Shown here in pieces: positions 49,453 through 58,870 of a stretch of 64,000 bases of DNA; position 1 is the stretch's first letter; each line of letters begins with the position of its first letter. The notes under the pieces are model-generated. The model was not told where the DNA came from and did not search any database. It worked only from the letters and a program-made list of their open reading frames with translations. The DNA comes from Pyrococcus yayanosii CH1. GTDB taxonomy: Archaea > Methanobacteriota_B > Thermococci > Thermococcales > Thermococcaceae. The position numbers and the translations under genes were made by a program. The stretch covers positions 1,439,160 through 1,503,159 of the forward strand of contig NC_015680.1 of assembly GCF_000215995.1 (NCBI RefSeq), given 5' to 3'.

Positions 49453-50019
49453 ATGGAGCTGCTCGTCGTTAGGGATAGACGAATCGACTATGATGGTTCT
49501 GCCATAAGGAGCCACTGGGCCTACAGGAACTTTGGAATACTCGGCAACTCTCTCGTCGTCTTTAGGGGGAGGTGTAATGTTAGGGTCGAGGAGATGATCG
49601 ACATCGAGGACCTGAGGGCGAAGAAGGAGATAAGAAGCGATGATATGGTGCACTATATCGTTGAAGTCTTCGATGTCCCCAACGTCTTGCTGGCCTCGGC
49701 CCTCCAGAAGCTCTTCGTGGCTAGACTCTGTGAGGTTCTGGGTGAATACGGCATCAAGACTTCGAGAAAGGGAGACGACATCTACGTGAATGGGAAGAAG
49801 TTGAGCATATCGATAGCAACCGTCTCCCCGGTCAGCATCAAAATTCACATAGGCATCAACGTTGAAGCCAAGGGAATTCCGGAGGGCATTGAAGCTACCG
49901 GCCTAAGGGAGCTGGGTATTAACGACGTTGAAGAGTTCATGGAGAGGACAGGGAGGGCGCTCGTGGAGGAGTTCGAAAAGGTGAAGAGGGATAGCCTCAA
50001 GGTTAGGTGGGCGGGCTAA
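49453..50019 (+). CDS. DUF366 family protein
   Basis: 188 residues from ATG 49453 (SD GGAGGG). N-terminal RIDYDGSAIRSHWAYRNFGI and the following GNSLVVFRGRCNVRVEEMID match the DUF366 pattern, a family distantly similar to biotin/lipoate ligases. No activity is known. Starts 40 bases after the DUF2139 gene, so likely in one unit with it. Overlaps the convergent membrane protein by four bases. Confidence 0.8.
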   Translation: MELLVVRDRRIDYDGSAIRSHWAYRNFGILGNSLVVFRGRCNVRVEEMIDIEDLRAKKEIRSDDMVHYIVEVFDVPNVLLASALQKLFVARLCEVLGEYGIKTSRKGDDIYVNGKKLSISIATVSPVSIKIHIGINVEAKGIPEGIEATGLRELGINDVEEFMERTGRALVEEFEKVKRDSLKVRWAG

Positions 50020-50624
50020 AAGGCAAGGAACAGCAAACTTCCCACAAGGGGAACTGCGAGGTTGTCGTCAAGGTAGGGCTGATATTCCGCAATCATCAGG
50101 ATGCCTGCCCACGCCACTTTTATGATTGTCCCCCCATTGAGGAAGAGAAACGCTATCAGGATAGCCGTCACTAAATAACCAAGGCTTCCCGTCCAGTGCT
50201 TTTTCAGCTTGACGTTGAACCCATGTCTTCTGAAGTAATAATGTCTGATTATCCCGGTTACTCCATCGCTTATGGCCATCACGAGGAGTAGCGGCACCGC
50301 ATATTCCCTGGGCAAGAATGCAACGATAGCGGATGCCGAGAATGCAAAAAACACCTCGCCGTAATTGTGCCTTATCTGGTACCATGAGAATTCTCTTTTC
50401 CTTATGTGCGGCCAGAGCTGAAAGACTCCGAAGGAGAATGCCGCGATACTAAAGACCTCTTTTGGTATTAGGCCCAAGTAATACATCAGAATCGCCGGGA
50501 CGATGCTGAAATGAATAAGCTTTCTGTTCACCCATGCCCATTCTTCTCCAAGATGTCTAGTTAGGCAAATTGCGGCAATTATAAAGGCTGCTGCAGCAAT
50601 CGCATAGGGGAGCCATGTGTTCAT
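50016..50624 (-). CDS. Dolichol kinase / SEC59-like membrane protein
   Basis: 202 residues from ATG 50624 (SD GAGAGGTGATC); the frame is open upstream through lysS, but that part is not protein-like. Six or seven membrane segments. NRKLIHFSIVPAILMYYLGL and the acidic MAISDGVTGIIRHYYFRRHG fit the CTP-dependent polyprenol kinase / phosphatidate cytidylyltransferase-like group, with KKHWTGSLGYLVTAILIAFL as the next conserved segment. Probably phosphorylates a polyprenol for glycosylation or lipid recycling. Confidence 0.8.
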   Translation of the reverse strand: MNTWLPYAIAAAAFIIAAICLTRHLGEEWAWVNRKLIHFSIVPAILMYYLGLIPKEVFSIAAFSFGVFQLWPHIRKREFSWYQIRHNYGEVFFAFSASAIVAFLPREYAVPLLLVMAISDGVTGIIRHYYFRRHGFNVKLKKHWTGSLGYLVTAILIAFLFLNGGTIIKVAWAGILMIAEYQPYLDDNLAVPLVGSLLFLAF

Positions 50625-50780
50625 GGGCCTGATCACCTCTCGGATTTGAAAGTAAGGTAAGATTGATATGTTTTTCGCTTGGTGTCTTACTAACTTTAGC
50701 CAATTAGCGAAGATAGAAAGGTGGGCACGAGGGTTAATTAAGCTTAAAAGCACCTTCCTCAACTCCCTTAGGGTGAGATT

Positions 50781-52340
50781 ATGGTTCACTGGGCCGACCA
50801 CATGGCCGAGAAGATTATCAATGAGAGGGGCGATAAGGAAGAGTACATCGTCGAGAGCGGTATAACGCCAAGCGGTTACGTTCACATCGGTAACTTCAGA
50901 GAGCTTTTCACCGCCTACATCGTGGGCCACGCCCTCCGCGACAAGGGAAAGAGGGTGAGGCACATCCACATGTGGGACGATTACGACCGCTTCAGGAAGG
51001 TTCCCAGGAACGTTCCCCCAGAATGGAAGGAGTACCTTGGCATGCCCGTCAGCGAGGTTCCAGATCCTTGGGGTTGCCACGAGAGCTATGCGGAGCACTT
51101 CATGGAGCTCTTTGAGTCTGAGGTCGAGAGGCTTGGTATCGAGGTGGACTTCCTGAGGGCGAGTGAGCTCTACAAGAGGGGTGAATACGCCGAGGAGATT
51201 AGGATCGCCTTCGAGAAGAGGGATGAGATAAAGGCAGTTCTCGACAAGTACAGGGAGATAGCCAAGCAGCCGCCTCTCCCCGAGGACTGGTGGCCTGCGA
51301 TGGTATACTGTCCCAAGCACAGGAGAGAGGCGGAGGTAATAGGATGGGACGGTAGCTGGCGCGTCAGGTACAGATGTCCCGAAGGCCACGAGGGCTGGAC
51401 GGACATAAGGGAGGGCAACGTTAAGCTGAGGTGGCGCGTGGACTGGCCCATGCGCTGGGCTCACTTCGGGGTTGACTTTGAACCAGCTGGAAAGGATCAC
51501 TTGGCTGCAGGCTCGAGCTATGACACGGGGAAGGAGATAATAAAGACCATCTATGGAATAGAGGCTCCACTAACGCTTATGTATGAATTCGTTGGAATCA
51601 AGGGGCAGAAGGGCAAGATGAGCGGGAGCAAGGGAAATGTAATTCTGCTCTCTGACTTGTATGAAATCATGGAGCCTGGTCTCGTAAGATTTCTCTATGC
51701 CAAGCATAGACCCAACAAGGAGATCAAGATAGACCTCGGTTTGGGGTTGCTAAACCTCTATGATGAGTTCGACAAAGTGGAGCGCATATATTTCGGTCTC
51801 GAGGAGGGGGGTGAAGAGAAGAGAAGGACCTACGAGCTCTCCGTGCCGGAGAAGCCTAGAAGGTTAATAGCACAAGCTCCCTTCAGGTTCTTAGTTGTGC
51901 TCGTTCAGATGCCTCACATGGATGAGGAAAGGATAATATCAACACTGATAGACCAGGGGCATATCTCAAAGGCCCTCGAAAGGGAGGACATGGAAAGGAT
52001 AAGGCTCAGAATACGCTTGGCTAGGAATTGGGTTGAAAAGTATGCCCCGGATGATGTGAAGTTCAAGATACTCGAGGAGCCTCCCGAAGTTGAAGTTCCG
52101 GAAGATGTGAGGGAAGCGTTGAACGAGCTCGCTGAGATAATAGGATCCTCGGAGCTAGGCGTTAAAGCTCTTGAAAACGCGATATATGACGTCGCCAGGA
52201 AGAGGGGGATCCCGAGTAAGGAGTGGTTTAAGATTCTCTATAGGCTATTCATAGGGAAGGACAAAGGCCCGAGGTTAGCCCCCTTCCTTGCTTCCCTCGA
52301 TAGGGAGTTCGTTGTAAGAAGGTTGAAAATGGAAGGATAG
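50781..52340 (+). CDS. lysS: Lysyl-tRNA synthetase, class I
   Basis: 519 residues. Class I LysRS, found in most archaea in place of the class II enzyme. The HIGH motif is His-Ile-Gly-Asn at residues 35-38 in [12 protein letters not shown]; the KMSKS motif is KMSGSKGN. A zinc-like region has [10 protein letters not shown] and [10 protein letters not shown]. The C-terminal helical domain is the anticodon-binding part. Start ATG 50781 follows a short leader after TATA-like cttaaaag at about 50743-50750. Confidence 0.97.
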   Translation: MVHWADHMAEKIINERGDKEEYIVESGITPSGYVHIGNFRELFTAYIVGHALRDKGKRVRHIHMWDDYDRFRKVPRNVPPEWKEYLGMPVSEVPDPWGCHESYAEHFMELFESEVERLGIEVDFLRASELYKRGEYAEEIRIAFEKRDEIKAVLDKYREIAKQPPLPEDWWPAMVYCPKHRREAEVIGWDGSWRVRYRCPEGHEGWTDIREGNVKLRWRVDWPMRWAHFGVDFEPAGKDHLAAGSSYDTGKEIIKTIYGIEAPLTLMYEFVGIKGQKGKMSGSKGNVILLSDLYEIMEPGLVRFLYAKHRPNKEIKIDLGLGLLNLYDEFDKVERIYFGLEEGGEEKRRTYELSVPEKPRRLIAQAPFRFLVVLVQMPHMDEERIISTLIDQGHISKALEREDMERIRLRIRLARNWVEKYAPDDVKFKILEEPPEVEVPEDVREALNELAEIIGSSELGVKALENAIYDVARKRGIPSKEWFKILYRLFIGKDKGPRLAPFLASLDREFVVRRLKMEG

Positions 52341-52349
52341 AAAAGACGG

Positions 52350-54182
52350 CTAACCGGAAGGAATAAGTTCAAGCTTCAGATCAACAAGCCTGGCATGGAC
52401 GTAGAGCCCTTCCATTCCTGGCATCGTGAGTGATGCACTTACCTCCACCGGGAACGGTAGCTCCGGAGCGACCACCGTTTCGCCGTTGCCCTGGGCAAGG
52501 CTGCCCTGGACCAGCCCGTTCCAAATAACTTTGTACGTATCGAACGTCATTCCCCCTATGACCACCTGATTGCCGGCCTCAACGGTGTAGCCGTTTCCAT
52601 TCTCGGTTAGGGTAACGTAAGTTAGCACGTCACCGTAGATTCCGCCGTAAAACCCGGTGGGGTAACTCCACACCATGTTGTATTTCCCGAAGTCCTCGCT
52701 TATGGCTCCACAGCTCATATCGCCTTCGATGTTGCCGTTTTCATCAATGGAGTAGTGGCAGTTCTCGCCGATTATCTCGACCTTGACGAAGTCCGGACCG
52801 TTGATTAGGTCGTAAACTGAGGGAATCCAGAGTGTTCCGGAAGTGTACTCGTCCAGATAGCTGGGCTCAACGTAAACCCTGTACTCGTAGCTCTCTCCGC
52901 TTGTCTCAACCTTGGCGTAGAGCAGGTAAACGCTCCTGCCGTTTAGCTCTTCCTCACGGTAGCCCTTGGTGATGACGAGGTGCCTTTCTTTTCCCCCTGA
53001 AACCTTGTAGTCGACCTCAAAGGCTGCCTCCTTGACAATGTACTCTCTACCGTTTATGGGTATTGGATTGCTCGCGTCCCATCCGAGCTTCCAGTTGTCG
53101 GAGAGCTCCGGCGTTGATGTCTCCGTCTGGGTTCCGGTTTGCGTATCCGTCCCCGTGCTTTCTCCTTGGGACGTGGCCTGCTCTATCCCCACGTTTATCC
53201 CCTCGAATTCCTTCGAGAACTTCATGTCTCCAACCTTGAGCCTGGAGTAGTAGCTTTCACCGCCCATCTGGCTGAAGGTCCCCTCACTCTCAACCGGAAC
53301 CGGCAGTGCTGGGGCTATCTTAGCTTTTCCCTGTCCCCTAACGTTTCCAATCGCCCAGCTCCACTCGACGTTGCTCACCCTGAAGCTCTTTCCGTCAAAG
53401 CTCACGCTTTCATCCGGGCTAACCTTGTAGCTGTAGCCGAGGCCCATGAATGAGAAGCTGTACTCGTCTGGCTTGCTCAGGTCGTGATCTTCAATTCCAG
53501 CCCAGACGGCCGAGCCAACCATGACCATCCAGCCCTGAAAAGCCGTGCCCGGAATCGCTCCCATAAGGGTGTTTGGGTCACCCTCAGTGTAGGGAAGCTC
53601 TGAATACTTTCCTATGGATGCAGGATTGCTCCAGTAGAAGTAGTCTCCACCGTAAGATGCTTCTATAATCGCGGTTGTTCCGGACATCATGGCCCCGAAG
53701 TCCGGGAAAGGGGTGAGGAAATAGCTATCGCTGTCCTTGGTTCTTTCCTTTATCAGTATCAGGTACTCAAGCGGGCCTTTCATGTCCGGGTCGTTTATTG
53801 GAGTTATCTTCCCGTAGTAGGCGAAGAAGTTGTACTCGCCCAAGTCTTTCTTTCCGTTATCGTCCGCATATATATGGGCTCTCACGTAGCCCCTCTGTTT
53901 TATTACCTCGTATGAGCGCTCTCCATCAGGGCTCTTGATGGCGAAGGTGTATCTGATGTAGGTTATGTGGTAACTTTCCCCGTTAATCTGGATAGGGTTG
54001 TAGGCGTCCCAGGGGGTTTGCCATGTGACGTAAGGACCTTCACTTTCGGCGTATGTTTGGGTCTGGGTCATGCCATCCGACTCTTTCTTGATGTCTTCTA
54101 CCGTTTCCTGTTGGCCTCCTCCAATACATCCGCTTATAAGAACTAGTCCCGCCACGAACAGCGTCAACATCAAATTTTTCAT
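52350..54182 (-). CDS. Large cell-surface lipoprotein with internal duplication
   Basis: 610 residues. Lipoprotein signal MKNLMLTLFVAGLVLISG with lipobox Cys at residue 19. The body is two copies of a domain of about 290 residues: WDAYNPIQINGESYHITYIR in the first and WDASNPIPINGREYIVKEAA in the second, and APALPVPVESEGTFSQMGGE against APELPFPVEVSASLTMPGME. A Thr/Gln/Ser linker (GESTGTDTQTGTQTETSTPE) separates them. Family not recognised. It lies tail to tail with lysS with nine bases between. Possibly a sugar- or protein-binding surface factor. Confidence 0.82.
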   Translation of the reverse strand: MKNLMLTLFVAGLVLISGCIGGGQQETVEDIKKESDGMTQTQTYAESEGPYVTWQTPWDAYNPIQINGESYHITYIRYTFAIKSPDGERSYEVIKQRGYVRAHIYADDNGKKDLGEYNFFAYYGKITPINDPDMKGPLEYLILIKERTKDSDSYFLTPFPDFGAMMSGTTAIIEASYGGDYFYWSNPASIGKYSELPYTEGDPNTLMGAIPGTAFQGWMVMVGSAVWAGIEDHDLSKPDEYSFSFMGLGYSYKVSPDESVSFDGKSFRVSNVEWSWAIGNVRGQGKAKIAPALPVPVESEGTFSQMGGESYYSRLKVGDMKFSKEFEGINVGIEQATSQGESTGTDTQTGTQTETSTPELSDNWKLGWDASNPIPINGREYIVKEAAFEVDYKVSGGKERHLVITKGYREEELNGRSVYLLYAKVETSGESYEYRVYVEPSYLDEYTSGTLWIPSVYDLINGPDFVKVEIIGENCHYSIDENGNIEGDMSCGAISEDFGKYNMVWSYPTGFYGGIYGDVLTYVTLTENGNGYTVEAGNQVVIGGMTFDTYKVIWNGLVQGSLAQGNGETVVAPELPFPVEVSASLTMPGMEGLYVHARLVDLKLELIPSG

Positions 54183-54324
54183 ATTTTCCCCTCCAAGCCC
54201 GCAAGAAACTAAAAGCGGGAGGTATTAATAGAAGGATAGCCTTTGCCATATTAATAGTTTTCTGAAGGTTGCCATAAGTTTCGCTTTTTTAGGTCTTGGC
54301 GATATTCGTTGAAGCTGAGCAAAG

Positions 54325-54347
54325 AGGGAAAAGTTATATAATTCCCT
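54325..54347 (+). promoter_or_regulatory. TATA box flanked by an inverted repeat
   Basis: AGGGAA (54325-54330) and TTCCCT (54342-54347) flank ttatataa (54334-54341), the probable TATA box of the gene at 54372. The start would fall near 54364, leaving a leader of only about eight bases. Confidence 0.45.
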
Positions 54348-54371
54348 ATCCTACCTAGCAAGGGATAATCG

Positions 54372-55298
54372 ATGGGAATTAGCGTTGGAGGTATAAATAT
54401 TGCCTTCTCTGGGGAGCTTGACGATAGCTTTGAGGAGGCCTTTAGGGGACTCTTTGCGAGGCGTTATCTTCCGGATGTTAGCAAAGCCTCTGGGGATTTT
54501 CACGTTCTCATCGAGCGCTTTAAGGGAGAGTCCTTCAGAGTCTTTAGCGCGGTTTACGACCATGAGGGGAAGGATGAATACAAGATAGAATCTGGAGTTC
54601 CTTCTCCATATAGCAACGAGGCACCAGTGTTCTTCCTTCTCCAGGCTGTCGCAAGGGCGGGAGCAAAGCTCGGGCGGATATTCATCACGGACTCCGTTGG
54701 AATTTTAAAGGAAGACGGCACGGCAATTCTCTTTATTGGCTACCCTCACACAGGGAAGAGCACTATGTCGGTTCTTGCAATGGTTCATGGGCTAACCGTT
54801 CTTAGCACGGAGAACACGGTTATTGAGGTTAGAAATGATAAGCTCTACATCGTTAGCGGCACCGAGATTCTTGTCTACGATCCGAGGATAGAAGAAGTTT
54901 ATGGCGTTAGGGCCCCCTACGATGAGCGGACGAGGAGTGGTTATCGAATAAAAGAAATCAACGACGCTGAAAGAAGAAACGCCCTCAGGAAGGGGGTTGA
55001 GATAGATACAATAGTCCTCCTTCATGCGGCCTTCAACTGTGGAAAGGCAAGCTTCTCCCCAATACGCGGAAGAAAAGTTAGGAAAACCCTCTGGTACTTT
55101 TCAACCGCCTTGATGAAAGGCCTTGACTATTATGAACCAATGCCGCTTCATGTGCCCATGAACAACGAGATAACTCAAAACTTGAAGCTTTTCCTTGAAA
55201 CGGCGTCCAGGAACTATTCAAATAAGATGTTCGAGGCTTTTGGCAATCACAGGGATGTCTTCGAGATGGCTTTGAGATTAAATCATTTTGGTCTATAG
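54372..55298 (+). CDS. P-loop protein resembling HPr kinase
   Basis: 308 residues. The central IFITDSVGILKEDGTAILFI then GYPHTGKST (about residues 122-130) resembles the P-loop core of HPr-kinase/PEPCK-like proteins, where a Ser/Thr after the Lys is followed by a helix. A mid-protein TENTVIEVRNDKLYIVSGTE follows as beta strands. The N-terminal 100 residues are beta-rich and unassigned. Archaea have no HPr-based PTS, so the substrate must differ. The 3' end overlaps the convergent methyltransferase gene by 16 bases. Confidence 0.7.
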   Translation: MGISVGGINIAFSGELDDSFEEAFRGLFARRYLPDVSKASGDFHVLIERFKGESFRVFSAVYDHEGKDEYKIESGVPSPYSNEAPVFFLLQAVARAGAKLGRIFITDSVGILKEDGTAILFIGYPHTGKSTMSVLAMVHGLTVLSTENTVIEVRNDKLYIVSGTEILVYDPRIEEVYGVRAPYDERTRSGYRIKEINDAERRNALRKGVEIDTIVLLHAAFNCGKASFSPIRGRKVRKTLWYFSTALMKGLDYYEPMPLHVPMNNEITQNLKLFLETASRNYSNKMFEAFGNHRDVFEMALRLNHFGL

Positions 55299-55966
55299 AT
55301 TATGAAGTAAGAGTAATTTCCAACTTTTTCCGCGACCTCTTGAGCGAAATATAAATTGGCCAATAATTCTACTGCCGTCTTCCCCCAGATGTTGAAACGA
55401 ACTCTAAAGGAGTCCTTTTCGCTCATAAACTCTATAACAACGGTTTTCTCCTCTCTGTCCGGGATAATCTTGCTTATCCAATACTCCTGACCTACAACCA
55501 ATCCATCCTTCAGCCTGGGCAATAGCTCCCTTAGGTCCGTGAAGTATATTATGAACTTTCCCTCCGGTTTTAGAACCCTCCTCACTTCTTTGAAGACTTT
55601 ATTAAGCTCGAGGGGCTCGAAATGAACTAGACTATCTATGAAGAGGACGTAGTCGAAGGTGTTGTCTTCGAATGGAATCTCCCTGGCGTCTCCTTGGATA
55701 AACTCGACCTTAGAGGCTCTCTTCCTTGCATACTCCTTTGCCTTCGCTATCATCTCCTCGCTCACGTCGAGGCCTACAACGTCAAACCCATGATCCTCGA
55801 GGAGGAAAGAGAAGCCACCAACGCCGCAGGCTAAGTCGAGAACTCTCCCTCTCCTCGGCATGTACTTGATCAAGAGGGGCTCCAACTCTTCGAGTCTCCT
55901 TCTGTACTCCTCCGAATGTATGTCCGTGTAGGTGGGGAAGGCCCGGTAGTACTCGGCGAACCCCAT
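55283..55966 (-). CDS. Class I SAM-dependent methyltransferase
   Basis: 227 residues from ATG 55966. SAM-binding motif GRVLDLACGVGGFSFLLEDH near residues 45-64, then VVGLDVSEEMIAKAKEYARK, and QGDAREIPFEDNTFDYVLFI. Substrate unknown. The frame is open to 56011, but the TATA (gtttatatgc, about 55990-55999) lies inside that extension and 27 bases before ATG 55966, so the shorter, leaderless start is chosen. Confidence 0.9.
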   Translation of the reverse strand: MGFAEYYRAFPTYTDIHSEEYRRRLEELEPLLIKYMPRRGRVLDLACGVGGFSFLLEDHGFDVVGLDVSEEMIAKAKEYARKRASKVEFIQGDAREIPFEDNTFDYVLFIDSLVHFEPLELNKVFKEVRRVLKPEGKFIIYFTDLRELLPRLKDGLVVGQEYWISKIIPDREEKTVVIEFMSEKDSFRVRFNIWGKTAVELLANLYFAQEVAEKVGNYSYFIIYRPK

Positions 55967-56059
55967 GTTAAAAGGATTGATTGCGTTGCATATAAACCCT
56001 TCCCTCTTCATCGATGCCTTTATATTTAATCTTGCATGAAATCCAGCTTGGTGGTGTCC

Positions 56060-56641
56060 ATGGAGTTCAACCTGATAATAGCTGGGGTCGGCGGTCAGGG
56101 TGGTCTAACGCTATCGCGCATCATCGGAAACGCCGCCATGTTTGAGGATTATCGGGTTAGAATCGGTGAGACACTCGGGATGAGCCAGCGTTACGGTAGC
56201 GTGCTAAGCTACCTTCGCTTTGGTGAGCACGTTTACTCACCGCTCATTGAGGAGGGAGAGGCAGACCTCATGCTTGCTCTGGAACCCGTTGAAGCCCTCA
56301 GAAATGCCCGCTTTCTCGGCAAGGAGAGCCACGCCATTATAAATGCCTACCCGATACATACCGCCACGACACTCGTCGGAAAGGAGCGCTATCCCGAACT
56401 GTCTGAGATAAGGGCCGCGATAGAGAGGATATGCCCCGTGGACATGCTGGATTTTCAGAGGGAGGCCGACAAGATAAACCCGAGGACGTTAGGTGTTGTC
56501 ATGCTGGGCTACGCCTACGGCAAGGGTCTTATTCCTCTGAAGAAGGATAGTCTGCTAGAAGGGATAAGGCTCACCCTAAGAGAGAAGCTCTGGGAGATCA
56601 ACTTCAGGGCGCTTGAGCGGGGCATCGAGCTTGCCCGCTGA
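56060..56641 (+). CDS. Indolepyruvate:ferredoxin oxidoreductase beta-like subunit (orphan)
   Basis: 193 residues from ATG 56060 (SD GGTGGTG). The glycine-rich LIIAGVGGQGGLTLSRIIGN and RIGETLGMSQRYGSVLSYLR are typical of the beta/gamma domain of 2-oxoacid:ferredoxin oxidoreductases. IorB needs the large TPP-binding IorA subunit, which is not adjacent. It may pair with a distant IorA or be a repurposed paralog. Confidence 0.85.
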   Translation: MEFNLIIAGVGGQGGLTLSRIIGNAAMFEDYRVRIGETLGMSQRYGSVLSYLRFGEHVYSPLIEEGEADLMLALEPVEALRNARFLGKESHAIINAYPIHTATTLVGKERYPELSEIRAAIERICPVDMLDFQREADKINPRTLGVVMLGYAYGKGLIPLKKDSLLEGIRLTLREKLWEINFRALERGIELAR

Positions 56642-57811
56642 CTACTTGTTGTGTTTTATGAAGAAGGCGTAGAACATGAGTGTGGCTAGGATGTAGAGGG
56701 TGGCCGTGGTGTAGAAGGGGTAGCTTAGGGACAGGCCGAAGAGAATGCCCCCTATGTAGTTCCCAGCCCCGCGCATGAACGTCGAGAAAGCCTGCCTTAT
56801 TCCCGCGGCTGTCGCCTTTTCTTCCGTTGAGAAGAACCCCATCATAAAGGAATCGTTGATTGGCCACACGATGTTCATGAGAATTGACCGGAGCACGTAG
56901 ATGGCCGCCGCAAGGAGGAAGGTTTTGATTGAGGGGAACACGAGGAAAAGGATGGCGGCCGTGCTCTGAAAGAGCGTTATTACTTTCACTGGACCTATCT
57001 TCCTCACGAGCCTTGGAAGCCCAAAGGAGCCCAGGGACATCGTCAGCTGCTGGAGGAAGAAGACACCACTTATGGCAGTGAGGGTTTTGCCGAAGCTGAG
57101 CCTGAAGTAGAGGCTCATGTAGGGGATCGTTATCCCCGCCCCAAGACCTATCAGGGCGCTTGGAAGCGAGAACTTCAAGATCTTGACAACCAGCTCCCTG
57201 TCCCAGTCTATCTTGGGGTTCTTTACTGGCACGTCTTTGATAATCAAGAGAGCCGGAATGACGAGGGCAAATTGGAGGAGGGCTAATGATACGACAAATC
57301 TGTAGGCAAGCTCCTCGCTTAGTCCGAGCCTCCCGATTAGGTAATCGGGCGCGAAGCCCGCTATGAGAACTCCGAAGGCGTTGAACATCGTTCCAAGGCC
57401 GAAGCTTATAGAGAAGGCGTGGTGCCTCTGCTCCTCGGAAACCTGCTCGCTCAAGAGGGCTGAGAAGTTTGGCTGCCTAAGTCCCATGTTTGCCCCCACG
57501 AGGAAGAAGCCGAGGGCTAAGAGGTACTCGTTGAGGGCAAGCACCTGAAGGAGCCTTCCGCCAAGACCTAAAAGGGCGGCCAGGATGAGGGTTTTCTTAT
57601 AGCCAAGCCTCAGGGAGAGCTGACCCGCCGTGAGGAAGAACAGCCCGCCGGCCAGCGTCTGGGTCGAGAAGAAGAGTCCCATCTCACCCATATCGTAGCC
57701 GAGAACCGTCAAGTAGAAGGGCATTATGAATATTGATAACTGAAGGAACAGCTGGCCGATGGCATTCGCGAAGATGAGCATGAGAGCGTCTTTGGAATAC
57801 CCTTTCAGCAT
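56642..57811 (-). CDS. MFS transporter
   Basis: 389 residues, 12 membrane segments. It is a paralog of the transporter at 23954-25093: SALIGLGAGITIPYMSLYFR and VLRSILMNIVWPINDSFMMG match closely. Its stop abuts that of the IorB-like gene. Substrate unknown. Confidence 0.9.
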   Translation of the reverse strand: MLKGYSKDALMLIFANAIGQLFLQLSIFIMPFYLTVLGYDMGEMGLFFSTQTLAGGLFFLTAGQLSLRLGYKKTLILAALLGLGGRLLQVLALNEYLLALGFFLVGANMGLRQPNFSALLSEQVSEEQRHHAFSISFGLGTMFNAFGVLIAGFAPDYLIGRLGLSEELAYRFVVSLALLQFALVIPALLIIKDVPVKNPKIDWDRELVVKILKFSLPSALIGLGAGITIPYMSLYFRLSFGKTLTAISGVFFLQQLTMSLGSFGLPRLVRKIGPVKVITLFQSTAAILFLVFPSIKTFLLAAAIYVLRSILMNIVWPINDSFMMGFFSTEEKATAAGIRQAFSTFMRGAGNYIGGILFGLSLSYPFYTTATLYILATLMFYAFFIKHNK

Positions 57812-57896
57812 GTTTGCTATCTAAATCATAGCGTTTATAAGATTATCGAAGTGAATGTTTTACTTGGACTGAGCTATATATTTTTGGGTGGTATCA

Positions 57897-58817
57897 ATGG
57901 AGTTCTTCAGGAAGATACAGTTCACGGGTAGGAGCTCCTATATTGTTTCCTTACCAAAGGGATGGATTCAGGAGCATGGCTTGAAGAAGGGCGACTCGGT
58001 AATACTCGTTGTGAATCCGGACGGTTCTCTAACGATATTTCCAAGGGGACAGAAGCTGCGGAAGGAAAAGAAGACACTTGAGATATCTAAGGATTTCTCC
58101 CCCGACATGGCAATAAGACTGGCAATATCAGCCTATATCCAGGGCTATGACGTTATAGAGCTGAGGTTTCCTCCTGAGATTCCTGAATACAGGATAAACG
58201 TCCGGAAGACACTCCAGTCCCTTCCCGGACTTGAGATAATCTCGGAGGAACCGGTTAGGATAATCGCCAAAAGCCTACTTGATGAGAAGGAGATAAGTGT
58301 GGAGGAGCTTCTACACAGACTGAGCTCAATACTCCTCGCGATGTTTGAAGACCTTGAGCTTATGAAAAGGTCGAAGAACGAGGAATTAATCAGGGACATA
58401 AACGACCTCGAAAACGAGCTTGACAGGTTCTACTTCCTGACTTTAAGGGCCGTCAACAGGCTCTTATCTAGCAGGGCAAGGCTGAGCCCGGAAGAGGGCA
58501 TAATAAGACGTAACTTCGACCTCCTCGGCGTGCTTTTCATAGTGAGGAATGTAGAGAGGATCGGAGACCACATAACCCGTATAGCTGAGAACTTCGATGA
58601 GGACGTTGACGTGGTCTATATGAAGGAGAAGTATGATGAGATGATGATTCAAATAAGGGAGAGGAATCTCCATAAGGTGGACGCCCTCATGTCCGAGCTT
58701 AGGGAGAGGGTGGGCCAGATAGACTACAGGAAGTCCATAGCCATGGAGAGCTACCGTAGGATACTCGAGTACATCGAGAACATAGGAGAGACGATAATTA
58801 ACATGGCGATAAGCTAG
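57897..58817 (+). CDS. AbrB-PhoU fusion regulator
   Basis: 306 residues from ATG 57897 (SD GGGTGGTATC). The N-terminal 50 residues are a SpoVT/AbrB DNA-binding domain (FTGRSSYIVSLPKGWIQEHG, then LKKGDSVILVVN). The rest is a PhoU-type helical bundle with VRNVERIGDHITRIAENFDE, the metal-binding helix pattern of PhoU. Likely controls phosphate uptake genes. No phosphate transporter is in this window, so the targets lie elsewhere. Confidence 0.9.
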   Translation: MEFFRKIQFTGRSSYIVSLPKGWIQEHGLKKGDSVILVVNPDGSLTIFPRGQKLRKEKKTLEISKDFSPDMAIRLAISAYIQGYDVIELRFPPEIPEYRINVRKTLQSLPGLEIISEEPVRIIAKSLLDEKEISVEELLHRLSSILLAMFEDLELMKRSKNEELIRDINDLENELDRFYFLTLRAVNRLLSSRARLSPEEGIIRRNFDLLGVLFIVRNVERIGDHITRIAENFDEDVDVVYMKEKYDEMMIQIRERNLHKVDALMSELRERVGQIDYRKSIAMESYRRILEYIENIGETIINMAIS

Positions 58818-58870
58818 CGTTTCCACAAGCCTTTTAACCCTTCGATTTTGGCCTTTATTGGGTGAATCTC

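Noticed and set aside
50625-51500. Long minus-strand extension of the kinase-like membrane protein
   Set aside because: It is the antisense of lysS; the real start at 50624 has a good ribosome binding site.
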